DNA of 64,000 nucleotides from an uncultured bacterium (GTDB lineage Bacteria > Vulcanimicrobiota > Xenobia > Xenobiales > Xenobiaceae), in assembly GCA_934644775.1 (NCBI GenBank), contig CAKUDB010000007.1:29309-93308 (forward strand), written 5' to 3'. Made by a program: the position numbers and the translations under genes. The first letter of the stretch is position 1. The number at the start of each line of letters is the position of its first letter. Shown piece after piece: positions 26,402 through 35,217 of the stretch. The notes under the pieces are model-generated. The model did not search any database. It saw only the letters and a list, made by a program, of their open reading frames with translations, and had not been told where the DNA came from.

Positions 26402-27169
26402 ATGGCCAAATTGTGTTCTAAAAATGCTCTGCGCAAGATTGCTAGCCTGTGCCTAAAATCGGCCAAGGTGTTAATGGCTTCAGGTGCAGAGACCAATCGA
26501 GTAGAAACTACCGTAGAGCACATTGGCCAAGCTTGCGGTACTCCAGTTGAAAGCTACGCCACACCAACGGGCATTACAGTTACGGTCGGTCGCGAGCGCA
26601 CTATTACTATTGTCACCAGAGTTAAAAACCGTACTATCGACTTGGCCAAAGTTATTGCCGTCAACTCTATTTCTCGCGATCTGGCCGCTGGTAAAATATC
26701 CTTCCAAAGTGCCGATAAAGCGGTCGACGAAATTATTCGCAAACCTCCGCTGTATAACCAAACTACTATGTATATATTTCAGGCTATCTGTTGCGCCGGC
26801 TTCGGCATGATGATCGCCGGAAATTTAATTTCTATTATCCCTTCACTATTAGTCGGACTGCTGGCCAAATATGTCGAGCAAAAATGTGCCAAACTGGCCC
26901 CCTTCCTAATGGTATTTCTTAACGGCTTAGCCGTGACCATTTTTGCCGATATTTGGTGTTTATTCTTCTCTAGCGTAGAACATCGGGCTATAGTTATCGC
27001 CGGAATGGTACCTCTGCTACCCGGCCTAGCTCTAACCAATGCTATAGCCGACCTTATGGCCGGCGAATTGCTTGCCGGTATCGCCCGCACTACCGACGCA
27101 ACTCTAACTAGCGCAGCCCTGGCCGCCGGAGCGGTAGTCGGTATGAGTATGGGGCAATGGTTCTTATGA
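26402..27169 (+). CDS. YjjP/ThrE N-terminal-type exporter subunit
   Basis: A 255-residue DUF1212/ThrE-N protein. A soluble N-terminal half has the family motif SGAETNRVETTVEHIGQACG and PTGITVTV. The C-terminal half has four to five membrane segments, including MVPLLPGLALTNAIADLMAG. In E. coli YjjP pairs with YjjB, implicated in succinate export; in Corynebacterium the fused ThrE exports threonine and serine. The gene overlaps its partner by ATGA. The substrate here is not known. No strong SD precedes the ATG. Confidence 0.88.
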   Translation: MAKLCSKNALRKIASLCLKSAKVLMASGAETNRVETTVEHIGQACGTPVESYATPTGITVTVGRERTITIVTRVKNRTIDLAKVIAVNSISRDLAAGKISFQSADKAVDEIIRKPPLYNQTTMYIFQAICCAGFGMMIAGNLISIIPSLLVGLLAKYVEQKCAKLAPFLMVFLNGLAVTIFADIWCLFFSSVEHRAIVIAGMVPLLPGLALTNAIADLMAGELLAGIARTTDATLTSAALAAGAVVGMSMGQWFL

Positions 27170-27774
27170 GCGACTTTTTTATCGGTTGGTTTGGAGCAAT
27201 TCTGGGTTTAGTCGGCTGCGCCGTCTTCTTTCGTATCCCCGTTCGAGCTATCCTCGGTTGCACTTTGGCCGGACTTTTGGGCTGGCAAGTAAATTATATG
27301 CTGGGCACTTGGGGAATAGGCCCTATATATTGTAGCTTTATCGGCACACTTACTATATCTTTATGTAGTGAAAGCTTGGCCAGAGCTTTGCGTATGCCTT
27401 CAACAGTTTTCATCTTACCGGGCGTCTTCCCCTTAGTTCCGGGAATCCTGACTTACAATTCTATGACCTATATTATCCGTGGTCAAACCGATTTAGCCTT
27501 ACAAGACGGTATGAATGCTATGCTTATCGCCAGCGGTATAGCTGTAGGTATGCTTATGGGAACAGCCTTATCAAAAGGAGTTATCAATCCGGGTTTATCT
27601 AGTTTACATACCAGTTTACAAGACGATTTTGATATTTCTATACCTGAATTGGTCGATAAGAATGATTCTACCGAGCTTCCCGCTCAAAGTGAGCGCTCGC
27701 TTAGCAAACGCACTCAGCGTATCCAAAACCGCCGCAATAAATATCGTAAAATTAAGGAAAACCACAAGATATAG
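27166..27774 (+). CDS. YjjB/ThrE C-terminal-type exporter subunit
   Basis: A 202-residue membrane protein of the YjjB/ThrE-C family (DUF3815), with about four to five helices and the family segment VFILPGVFPLVPGILTYNSM. The last ~60 residues are hydrophilic and basic, longer than in E. coli YjjB. ATG 27166 is chosen because it overlaps the preceding stop as ATGA; another ATG nine bases upstream is possible. It forms the transporter with the upstream gene. The fermentative genes nearby (pckG) would fit export of a carboxylate, but this is speculation. Confidence 0.87.
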   Translation: MSDFFIGWFGAILGLVGCAVFFRIPVRAILGCTLAGLLGWQVNYMLGTWGIGPIYCSFIGTLTISLCSESLARALRMPSTVFILPGVFPLVPGILTYNSMTYIIRGQTDLALQDGMNAMLIASGIAVGMLMGTALSKGVINPGLSSLHTSLQDDFDISIPELVDKNDSTELPAQSERSLSKRTQRIQNRRNKYRKIKENHKI

Positions 27775-27887
27775 CGAAGAGCCTTGCAAATTTTCTAGTG
27801 GCAGAGCTGGCCTTATCGATAAGTAAAGTGATCGGCTTTTAGGTCGTGCCTAGAAAAAATATTCAAAAATAATTGCTGTCGCTGAAT

Positions 27888-29198
27888 ATGAGCAAAAAGT
27901 TTAAAGAAAAAGTATTGCGCGATCCCCTTTATGGCAATATAGCCATAAATCATCCCTTGATTCTGGAGCTTATCGATTCTATGGAGTTTCAGAGACTGAG
28001 GCGTATACGCCAACTGGGGATGTGTTTTAGTGTCTTTCACGGTGCCGAGCACTCTCGCTTTCAGCATTCTATAGGCACAATGTGGCTTATGCAGCGTATC
28101 CTTACTTATTGGCATGACAATCGCCTATTGAAGACGCCGCCAGAAACGATCTTAGCCGCCCAGGCAGCCGCTCTGTTACATGATATAGGCCACGGCCCCT
28201 TTTCTCATGCTCTAGAAAATGCTTTTTCCAAAGTTAATCATGAGGAGCTCAGTTTAAGAATAGTCCGCCGCTTAGCTCCTTTATTTGCTAAATACTCACT
28301 TAATGTTGAGGATACTATAGCTATAATGAAGGGCACTTATGCCCAGCCGGTCTTCCATGAGTTGCTTTCCAGCCAATTAGATGTAGATCGTATGGATTAT
28401 TTGCAACGCGATTCCCTTTATACCGGCGCTAAATACGGACTTTTCGACATCGATCGCATTATTTATACGATACGTCCCTTCAAAAATAGCGAAGGTAAAT
28501 ATTATTGTGCCGTCGATCACAAAGGGTGTGAGGCTGTCGAAGGTTATTTATTCTGCCGCTACTTTATGCACTGGCAAGTCTATTTGCATAAAACGGTACG
28601 CTCCTACGAAACCTTACTGCGCGTTATCCTTAAAAGAGCCCACTACCTTTACGAAAATGCTCCTGAGTCTTTAGACTTGCCTCGCAATTTGTATTTCCTC
28701 TTTGAATCGAACCAAGCTGAAGACGAAGGCCATTTCTTAGATAATTATTTGCAAATCGACGATTTTGACTTTTACCATACCTTGAAACTTTGGAGTCAAA
28801 GTTCCGACGAAGTAATGGCCGATCTTTCCCGCCGCTTTTTAGGCAGACGTCCATTTAAAGCTTTCGACGATCCTGGCGACGGCCCCATTACCGACAAAAT
28901 AAGAAAATATGTCCAGAAAAGTTTGGGCCCCAATTGGGAGTGGTATTTCCATAAAGATACTCCCCAGAATTTGGGTTACGATATTTATCAACCGGGAAGA
29001 GCTACTTCTCCTATTCGTATTTTGGATAATCCACCCAACAACACTTGGAAAGAGATCTCTCAAGCTAGCCGCACCAAAGCTATCGAAGCCCTCTCTGAGC
29101 CGGTTCGTCGCAGCTTACTTATGTTGCCACGCGACTGCTACCAACATATAAAGCCTTGGTTAGAAAAAGATCGCCCCTACCAAAGTACCATGTTTTAA
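27888..29198 (+). CDS. HD-domain phosphohydrolase (COG1078/SAMHD1-like)
   Basis: A cytosolic HD-superfamily hydrolase of about 436 residues. The metal site is visible as HSRFQHSIG, LLHDIGHGPFSH and later SQLDVDRMDYLQRDS, the pattern of COG1078 proteins related to SAMHD1 and dGTPase. These usually hydrolyse dNTPs or related nucleotides; the substrate here is not shown. The N-terminus DPLYGNIAI is also typical. ATG 27888 is taken as start; an in-frame TTG lies 15 bases upstream and neither has a good SD. A strong terminator follows. Confidence 0.9.
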   Translation: MSKKFKEKVLRDPLYGNIAINHPLILELIDSMEFQRLRRIRQLGMCFSVFHGAEHSRFQHSIGTMWLMQRILTYWHDNRLLKTPPETILAAQAAALLHDIGHGPFSHALENAFSKVNHEELSLRIVRRLAPLFAKYSLNVEDTIAIMKGTYAQPVFHELLSSQLDVDRMDYLQRDSLYTGAKYGLFDIDRIIYTIRPFKNSEGKYYCAVDHKGCEAVEGYLFCRYFMHWQVYLHKTVRSYETLLRVILKRAHYLYENAPESLDLPRNLYFLFESNQAEDEGHFLDNYLQIDDFDFYHTLKLWSQSSDEVMADLSRRFLGRRPFKAFDDPGDGPITDKIRKYVQKSLGPNWEWYFHKDTPQNLGYDIYQPGRATSPIRILDNPPNNTWKEISQASRTKAIEALSEPVRRSLLMLPRDCYQHIKPWLEKDRPYQSTMF

Positions 29199-29213
29199 GC
29201 CTTACAAAGTTTT

Positions 29214-29262
29214 CTTAAACAAAAAGGAGCTGCCTTATATAGGCAGCTCCTTTTTGTTTAAG
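29214..29262. terminator. Strong bidirectional terminator
   Basis: A perfect 22-bp inverted repeat (29214-29235 and 29241-29262) with loop TATAT. The core stem is GGAGCTGCCT/AGGCAGCTCC, flanked by AAAAA on one side and TTTTT on the other, so it terminates in both directions. It ends the HD-domain gene and the convergent pseudopilin operon. Confidence 0.95.
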
Positions 29263-29315
29263 AGAGGGTAAAGCTCTTCTTTTAATCTTACCCTCTATAG
29301 GGCTTACTACATTGA

Positions 29316-30281
29316 TTATTTCATATTGTTGCGAGGGATAACCGTTATATCATATTGTAAAGTGTAAGCTCCCAAACGACTAGAAGCGCCACTAAGCGTA
29401 TCGAGCTTTCTTAAGGCCTGAGCATTACTCATATCTAAATTTTCTTCATGCTTTAGAGTATCACCTAAAGTTAAGCCGCGTTGTTGCTGGGCGCGACGCA
29501 ATTCAGCCAAACGGGCTGACTTAATTACCAAAGTAACTTCCGGCTTATTGGTGACAACGCGGAAAGCCACGATACAATCGGCCAAAATTTGTACTTTACA
29601 TTTTCTAAGTTCTGTTTTAGTGAAAAGGTTTATTCCGCCACCGGCAATTTCCGGCTGAACCATATAGTCCTTTAAGTCACCAGATTCCAATAGATTTCCC
29701 CGATTGGGAATTTCACAACGGATCAGCCACTTATGGGGGCAAGACTCGGAGTTACCACAAATATCTTTTATAGTTCCGCCATATTTGTCTTTATGTAATT
29801 TAGGCCCGACAGTCGATACATAATAGAGCACATTCTTATTCCAATTGGGAATACCTGAATCGCTGCGCGAGAAACGCTCGGAGGCGCTAATTACTCCCGA
29901 TCCAGTAGTACCAGAGCCACCACCATTTTCATTGTAAGCTGAAAGCATCCATATAGCTTGTCCGTAATGGGGCTCCTTAGGCTCATCTATTTTGTCTCCA
30001 GTGAGAACCTTCTTTACATTGCTCGGATTATACTGCTCATAAACAGCTAAACCTAGACCACCGAAGCTGGCCCGCCTAATATCATCCATGGCAAAGACGC
30101 CCACTTTACGCATCATAGTTTGGGTAACGGTACGTCCCTCAATGCTGCGCCAAGAATCCATGCCGTATTGTACGACAGTAAAGAGCACCAGCATTAGTAC
30201 ACTAAAAACTCCGGTAGTAATTAAAACCTCAACTAAAGTAGCACCTAAACTGTCTTTTCGGCGGCTTGGAACAATATTCAT
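29316..30281 (-). CDS. Type II secretion pseudopilin-like protein (GspJ/PilW type)
   Basis: A 321-residue protein with a prepilin-type leader: a basic stretch, then the cleavage motif G|ATLVEV with glutamate at +5, and a hydrophobic helix (LITTGVFSVLMLVLFTVVQ). The C-terminal domain is large for a pseudopilin, which fits GspJ or PilW. It may be a tip component of the pseudopilus made by the gspLMNDEF system 11 kb upstream. An AGGAGG SD supports the start. The previous gene, also pilin-like, ends 17 bases upstream. Which minor pseudopilin it represents is inferred from size only. Confidence 0.8.
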   Translation of the reverse strand: MNIVPSRRKDSLGATLVEVLITTGVFSVLMLVLFTVVQYGMDSWRSIEGRTVTQTMMRKVGVFAMDDIRRASFGGLGLAVYEQYNPSNVKKVLTGDKIDEPKEPHYGQAIWMLSAYNENGGGSGTTGSGVISASERFSRSDSGIPNWNKNVLYYVSTVGPKLHKDKYGGTIKDICGNSESCPHKWLIRCEIPNRGNLLESGDLKDYMVQPEIAGGGINLFTKTELRKCKVQILADCIVAFRVVTNKPEVTLVIKSARLAELRRAQQQRGLTLGDTLKHEENLDMSNAQALRKLDTLSGASSRLGAYTLQYDITVIPRNNMK

Positions 30282-30298
30282 ATTATTAAGCTGCCCTC

Positions 30299-30904
30299 CT
30301 AGAACTCCGAGCTAATATTATAAAGTCGGCTCATCTCACAACGCAAAATACCGGCATGGGTCATACTCAAAGTAGTGGTATCCTTTGCTCCTCCCACTTG
30401 CATATTTCCATTGTCGGAACTATACTCGTATACCTTATCGCCACTTTTGCCCCACCAAACTACCACATCGAGTTTTACTAGCTGGTTGTCAATAGTAGTA
30501 CCTCCCACCGGGGTACCGCTATCAGTATTATCTACTCTACTGGAACTAAGTTCCCAAACAAAAGTAGTATTGTTTAGATTTTTAATACCGGAAGCTACTA
30601 CTCCACCTTTTTTTAGCTTATCAAAAGCGTCCTTATCTGCTTCTTTATCTACTTTGTTGACAATATTGTAAACATCTTTGGTCAGTACAGTCTCGGCAAC
30701 GATAACACCCGCTGTTAGGTCGGTAGTCTTTTGACTGGCTTTCATGGAGCCGGTAAAAACAGCTAAAACCAAAAGAAGAGTGACAGACATGATACCTACT
30801 GAAACCATAAGCTCCAGCAAGCTAAACCCTGTACACTTTTGACGACGCTCCAATATATAATGGCTGGATGAATATTGATTATTCATGCAGCAGCTGCCCC
30901 TCAT
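30299..30904 (-). CDS. Type IV pilin-like / pseudopilin-like protein (GspH/I type)
   Basis: A small protein (about 201 residues) with the canonical prepilin motif G|FSLLELMVSVG (Glu at +5) and a following hydrophobic helix. The body has no recognisable motif. The leader is about 25 residues long and contains two Cys. The start is uncertain: ATG 30904 has AAAGGA about 9 bases upstream, and ATG 30886 has GAGG about 12 bases upstream. It precedes the GspJ-like gene and follows a coiled-coil gene, all minus strand. A minor pseudopilin is the best reading. Confidence 0.78.
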   Translation of the reverse strand: MRGSCCMNNQYSSSHYILERRQKCTGFSLLELMVSVGIMSVTLLLVLAVFTGSMKASQKTTDLTAGVIVAETVLTKDVYNIVNKVDKEADKDAFDKLKKGGVVASGIKNLNNTTFVWELSSSRVDNTDSGTPVGGTTIDNQLVKLDVVVWWGKSGDKVYEYSSDNGNMQVGGAKDTTTLSMTHAGILRCEMSRLYNISSEF

Positions 30905-30978
30905 AACATTCGTTCCTTTAACTATCAAAAAAAGCCTCTAAGGCTCCGCGCAAATTTACCGCTCCATTATAGCAAAAA

Positions 30979-31524
30979 TTAGCCCCATTCTATGGGTTCA
31001 TCGTCAAATATATTCGAATTGGTGCTTTTTTTTGCCTTATCTTCAATATGGCTATCGTCGACTTTATCATCTTTAGACTTAGACAATTGAGCCAAAGTGA
31101 GCTCTAAACCGTTTAAACGCTCTTCTAAACGGCTTACTTCAGAGCCAATATCGATACCTCCCCAGGCGACTTGGAGTTTGTCCAATCTCTCTTCACAAGA
31201 TTGTAACGCTTTAGTTAAGTGCTCGACAGCTTGGCTATCGGCAGCCGACTGTCCACCAATAGGACTAGCCACAAAAGAAGCTCCCTGGGGATTGCCTACT
31301 AAATCAAAAACTTTATGTAAATCGTCTTTTAAGGAATTAACCTCTGCTAAAGAGGCCATACGCGAAACCACCTCTGACATCTGGCGGCGCATTTGCTCCA
31401 AATTGTCAGAAACTTCTCTCTTTAGTTCCGCTTCGCTAAGCTGCTGTAGATGGCGCAATTGGGATAAACTATTGCGCACATTACTCTCTAATCGTTCTAT
31501 TCGTTCTAGCAACTCATCGGCCAT
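30979..31524 (-). CDS. Coiled-coil protein of unknown function
   Basis: A 181-residue hydrophilic protein. Residues 1-75 and 105-150 show heptad-like patterns typical of coiled coil (LLERIERLESNV; VSRLEERLNGLELTLAQL), joined by a Gly/Ala/Ser linker. The C-terminus is acidic (DDEPIEWG). There is no signal peptide or membrane segment. AAGGAGG lies 10 bases upstream of the ATG. It heads the operon with two pseudopilin-like genes, so a link to secretion is possible; I recognise no family. Confidence 0.65.
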   Translation of the reverse strand: MADELLERIERLESNVRNSLSQLRHLQQLSEAELKREVSDNLEQMRRQMSEVVSRMASLAEVNSLKDDLHKVFDLVGNPQGASFVASPIGGQSAADSQAVEHLTKALQSCEERLDKLQVAWGGIDIGSEVSRLEERLNGLELTLAQLSKSKDDKVDDSHIEDKAKKSTNSNIFDDEPIEWG

Positions 31525-31614
31525 AACAGAGAATCCTCCTTAACATGGGCTCCCAATGCTCTTTTTATCTGGTTGCAGGAAAGAACCTACCCCAAAACGC
31601 AAATAAAAAGCGCT

Positions 31615-31971
31615 ATGAAAAAGGTAAGTTTTCCAAACATTACTTCTCTTCCCCTGCTACAAAAATACGTGCAAGAAAAATGTATTGAACGGGGTTTTAC
31701 TAAAGCTAGCAACTTGGAAACCTATTTGCTGCTGACCGAAGAGGTGGGCGAATTGGCTAAAGCTATTCGTAAAAAGATCGATCTTTTTAGCGAAGAAGGC
31801 CCCACCTCCCCGGGCGATCAGACCAAGGAGCAACTTGTTCAGGACAACCTAGCCGAAGAGATGGCCGACGTATTATCCTACTTGCTCGACTTGGCCAATC
31901 GCTTTGATGTAGATCTAGCTACAGCCTTTAAACGCAAAGAGGCGAAAAATGATCGGCGCACTTGGCATTAA
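31615..31971 (+). CDS. MazG-like nucleotide pyrophosphohydrolase
   Basis: A ~118-residue single-domain all-alpha NTP pyrophosphohydrolase. Motifs are LLTEEVGELAKAIRK and LAEEMADVLSYLLDLANRF, which carry the EExxE and EExxD metal-binding acids of the MazG/dUTPase-like family. Such proteins remove non-canonical or excess NTPs. ATG 31615 gives a typical single-domain length; the longer in-frame TTG at 31573 adds 14 residues with no SD. It converges on lysC with an 18-base gap. Confidence 0.85.
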   Translation: MKKVSFPNITSLPLLQKYVQEKCIERGFTKASNLETYLLLTEEVGELAKAIRKKIDLFSEEGPTSPGDQTKEQLVQDNLAEEMADVLSYLLDLANRFDVDLATAFKRKEAKNDRRTWH

Positions 31972-31989
31972 CAAGAAAGCCTAAAGGGC

Positions 31990-33216
31990 CTAATCTAAAG
32001 CGAACTCGGTATGGATAGCCTGGGAAGCTTTGGCCAGAGCGCTCTGGGCAACTACAGCCGATATGGTAATATGCGAATCGGTAGTGTAAAAAAGCTCGAT
32101 CCCACTGTGGGCCAAAGCTCGACAGATACGCATCATTACGCCGGGTTGGCCGCGCATAGCCTGACCTACTACAGAAAGTTTGGCACAACCAAAACGCATA
32201 TCAAAACTGCAACCAAGCTCTTTAAGCAAATTTTTGGCCGTATTTATGTCGCTATTATTGAGCAAGAAACAAATTCTGTCCTCGGCGACATTAATCATGT
32301 CCAAAGACAAAGAAGCTTGGGCCAAACGCTCAAAAATGGCTAAACGGCGCACGCGCAAATCGGGAGTGGCTTGCAAATCTATACTAACCATAGTGTAGCC
32401 AGGTACGCTGACTACTCCCGTTACCAACTTTTCAACTTCTAGCTGACGGTCGGCTATATTTACATTAGCTGGTGAGCTGTCGATAGTAGTACCCTCTTTA
32501 GGACTAAAAGTGGAGCGCACTCGCAAAGGGATATTGTGGGTCTGAGAGATTTCTACCGCTCTAGGATGCAAAACTTTAGCCCCTTCGTTAGCCATCTCAC
32601 CCACTTCGACGTGGCTTATATGATCTAAAACGTGAGCCAAAGGTACATAGCGCGGATCGGCGGTCATGACCCCTTCGACGTCGGTAAAAATATCTACCCG
32701 TTCAGCTCCAACAGCTGCTCCCAAAGCTACCGCTGTAGTATCGCTACCGCCGCGCCCTAAAGTGACAATTTCGCCTTCTTTATTGAGCCCCTGAAAGCCG
32801 GCCACCACTGGTACAAAACCTTCTCGCAAAGCAGCCATCAGGGCTTGGGGATCGATACTTTCTATGCTGGCGCTGCCGTAGGGGCCCACAGCGACAATAC
32901 CAGCCTGAGCGCCGTCGAAAGCTTTGGCCTTTATACCTAAACTGCGCAAATAGTGGCTTACCGTCACAGCAGAGATAATCTCTCCGCAAGCCATAAGCAT
33001 ATCGCTTTCGCGACCACTAATATTAGCCGAATATTCTTTAATCAATCCTAGCAAACTATCGGTCGCGTAAGGAGCTGGACGGCGTCCCATAGCCGAAACT
33101 ACGACGATGACTTGTTTATTATTGTTTAGCTCGTCGCGAATTTTACCAGCCAAAGCTTTCCAGCCCTTTTCGGAGGCTACCGAAGTGCCGCCGAATTTTT
33201 GTACAATAATAGACAT
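31990..33216 (-). CDS. lysC: Aspartate kinase
   Basis: Aspartokinase, first step of the lysine/threonine/methionine pathway, 408 residues. Motifs are VQKFGGTSVA at the start, VVSAMGR, FQGLNKEGEIVTLGRGGSDT, FTDVEGVMTADPR and two C-terminal ACT domains (from about residue 265) that normally give feedback control by lysine or threonine. ATG 33216 sits 4 bases after the asd stop, so the two are likely translationally coupled. An 18-residue upstream extension in the same frame overlaps asd and is unlikely. It is the last gene of the M16-dapB-asd-lysC operon. Confidence 0.96.
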   Translation of the reverse strand: MSIIVQKFGGTSVASEKGWKALAGKIRDELNNNKQVIVVVSAMGRRPAPYATDSLLGLIKEYSANISGRESDMLMACGEIISAVTVSHYLRSLGIKAKAFDGAQAGIVAVGPYGSASIESIDPQALMAALREGFVPVVAGFQGLNKEGEIVTLGRGGSDTTAVALGAAVGAERVDIFTDVEGVMTADPRYVPLAHVLDHISHVEVGEMANEGAKVLHPRAVEISQTHNIPLRVRSTFSPKEGTTIDSSPANVNIADRQLEVEKLVTGVVSVPGYTMVSIDLQATPDLRVRRLAIFERLAQASLSLDMINVAEDRICFLLNNSDINTAKNLLKELGCSFDMRFGCAKLSVVGQAMRGQPGVMMRICRALAHSGIELFYTTDSHITISAVVAQSALAKASQAIHTEFALD

Positions 33217-33220
33217 AAGG

Positions 33221-34249
33221 CTACTCTGCACCCCTTCCCTCAATGAGAGCTTGGGCAATATTAACGGCATTGGTGGCCGCGCCTTTACGCAAATTGTCAG
33301 CTACTACCCACATAGAGATGCCATGCTCAAAAGTAGGATCGCGGCGGATACGTCCTACTAAAACGAGATCCTGGTTTTCACCTTCAGCGGGGGTAGGATA
33401 GACGCCCTTAGAGGGCTCGTCCATTACTTTTACACAAGGAGCCTGACTTAAAATAGCTCTAACTTCTTGGGGAGAGCATTCTTGGGCAAAGGAAGCTTGC
33501 ACAGCTTCGGAATGGGCAAAGAAGACAGGCACACGCACACAAGTAGCCAGTACCGGCAAATTGGGGATATCCAAGATCTTTCTAGTTTCGTTGACCATCT
33601 TGGTCTCTTCGGTAGAGTGGCCTTCTTCGTCGAAAGAGCCAATTTGCGGGAATAAATTAAAACCGATACGTTTGGGGAAACAAGACTTTCCTTCTACAGC
33701 TTGCCCTTCCAACAGTTCTTTAGTCTGACGGCGCAATTCTTCTACAGCTTCTTTGCCCGCCCCAGAAACAGACTGATAGGTGGCCACGCTCACGCCCTTA
33801 AGGGTGAAGGCTTTATGCAAAGGAGCCAATACCGACATCATTTGGATAGTCGAGCAATTAGGGTTAGCAATAATACCTTTATGGCCCTTAATGGCCTGGC
33901 CATTTACTTCCGGGACGATTAAGGGTACCTCAGGATCCATACGGAAAGTCGAGGAATTATCGATAGCTACGGCTCCAGCAGCGGCAGCTTTCTTGACATA
34001 TTCGGCAGCAGCTACGTCACCGCCGGCAAAAAGGGCAATATCGACGCCTTTAAAGTCGAAGGTAGCAATATCGGCTACTACGAGCCATTGATCGCGGAAT
34101 TTTACTTCCGAGCCGGAAGATCTGGCCGTAGCTACGGCGCTAACTTTGCCTATAGGCAACTGAGTGCGCTCAGCTAAAACTTTGAGCATCATTGAGCCCA
34201 CCAAACCGGTAGCTCCTACAACAGCAAAATGGTATTTTTTAGTATTCAT
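33221..34249 (-). CDS. asd: Aspartate-semialdehyde dehydrogenase
   Basis: A 342-residue enzyme that reduces aspartyl phosphate to aspartate semialdehyde with NADPH. The N-terminal Rossmann motif is VVGATGLVGSMML, the catalytic cysteine lies in NPNCSTIQM, and the substrate-binding YQSVSGAGKEA follows. It provides the branch-point compound for dapB's pathway. ATG 34249 is taken as start; a GTG two codons upstream is also possible. No good SD precedes either. It lies in one strand-uniform cluster with dapB and lysC. Confidence 0.95.
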   Translation of the reverse strand: MNTKKYHFAVVGATGLVGSMMLKVLAERTQLPIGKVSAVATARSSGSEVKFRDQWLVVADIATFDFKGVDIALFAGGDVAAAEYVKKAAAAGAVAIDNSSTFRMDPEVPLIVPEVNGQAIKGHKGIIANPNCSTIQMMSVLAPLHKAFTLKGVSVATYQSVSGAGKEAVEELRRQTKELLEGQAVEGKSCFPKRIGFNLFPQIGSFDEEGHSTEETKMVNETRKILDIPNLPVLATCVRVPVFFAHSEAVQASFAQECSPQEVRAILSQAPCVKVMDEPSKGVYPTPAEGENQDLVLVGRIRRDPTFEHGISMWVVADNLRKGAATNAVNIAQALIEGRGAE

Positions 34250-34320
34250 GCGCACAGTTCACTTTCTATGGAGCACTTTATATTCTTAGCTCCAAGTCTC
34301 TGATTCGGCCCCCTAAATGG

Positions 34321-35136
34321 CTAATCAATAATATTTTCCAAACCGACGACCATACCATCCAAGCTGCGTACTTTTTGAATGGCAATAACAACACCGGACA
34401 TAAAACATTCGCGAGTCGAAGCGCTATGATGGATAGTCAGAGTTTCACCCTGGCTGCCAAAAAGAACTTCCTGATCAGCCAAAAATCCGGGCATACGTAC
34501 CGAATGGATACGAATGCCGCCATATTTGCCACCTCTGACCCCTTTTACCGATTCTTCGCCTTCGACAGGAGCCCTAAACTTGCCACCGGAAGCCCTGGCC
34601 ATAGCCTCGGCCGTATACATAGCCGTACCGGAAGGTGCGTCTAACTTGCGCTCGTGGTGCATTTCAATAATTTCGGCCCAGTGGAAATATTTGGAAGCCA
34701 TTTTGGCAAATTTCATCATCAAAACAGCCCCCATTGCGAAATTGGGAGCAAATAAAATCGGGTGGGAACTTTCTTTAGCCAAGTTGGCTATGGCTTCGGA
34801 ATCGACATTGGAAATACCGGTAGAGCCGATAACACAAGCCACATTGTATTGAGCGGCTTTGAAGACTACTTCTTTAATGAAACTGCCGGTAGAGACCTCT
34901 ACCAAAACACCACCTCGGGCAGCAGATAAAGCCTGATCTATATCGGGGGTGACGATAACTCCACAAGGTTCACCGATAACCAATTCTCCAATATCTTCAC
35001 CTAAATGACGAGCGTGGCCAATAGCGCCCACCAATTCCATGCCAACTTGGCCTAAAATAGTGCGCACTATTTCGCGCCCCATACGCCCGGTCGCCCCAGA
35101 TACTACTACCGGAATCGGACTTAATACACTGTCCAT
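34321..35136 (-). CDS. dapB: 4-hydroxy-tetrahydrodipicolinate reductase
   Basis: A 271-residue DapB, which reduces hydroxytetrahydrodipicolinate for lysine and meso-diaminopimelate. It shows the nucleotide motif VVSGATGRMGREIV, the loop with STGI, the family signature EIIEMHHERKLDAPSGTA and the C-terminal IRIHSVRMPGFLADQEV. ATG 35136 has a strong GAGGAGG SD 5 bases upstream; the 19-residue upstream extension is rejected. Diaminopimelate synthesis fits a peptidoglycan-containing cell. No dapA is adjacent. Confidence 0.95.
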   Translation of the reverse strand: MDSVLSPIPVVVSGATGRMGREIVRTILGQVGMELVGAIGHARHLGEDIGELVIGEPCGVIVTPDIDQALSAARGGVLVEVSTGSFIKEVVFKAAQYNVACVIGSTGISNVDSEAIANLAKESSHPILFAPNFAMGAVLMMKFAKMASKYFHWAEIIEMHHERKLDAPSGTAMYTAEAMARASGGKFRAPVEGEESVKGVRGGKYGGIRIHSVRMPGFLADQEVLFGSQGETLTIHHSASTRECFMSGVVIAIQKVRSLDGMVVGLENIID

Positions 35137-35217
35137 GCCAACCTCCTCAATACTAAATGGAAAAGCTACTTCTGCGCTGCTCGTTCTTACCATATATCCT
35201 TCTATCTTTTACTTCTC

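Noticed and set aside
33217..33270. N-terminal extension of aspartate kinase
   Set aside because: It overlaps the asd 3' end; the family start VQKFGGTSV follows ATG 33216.
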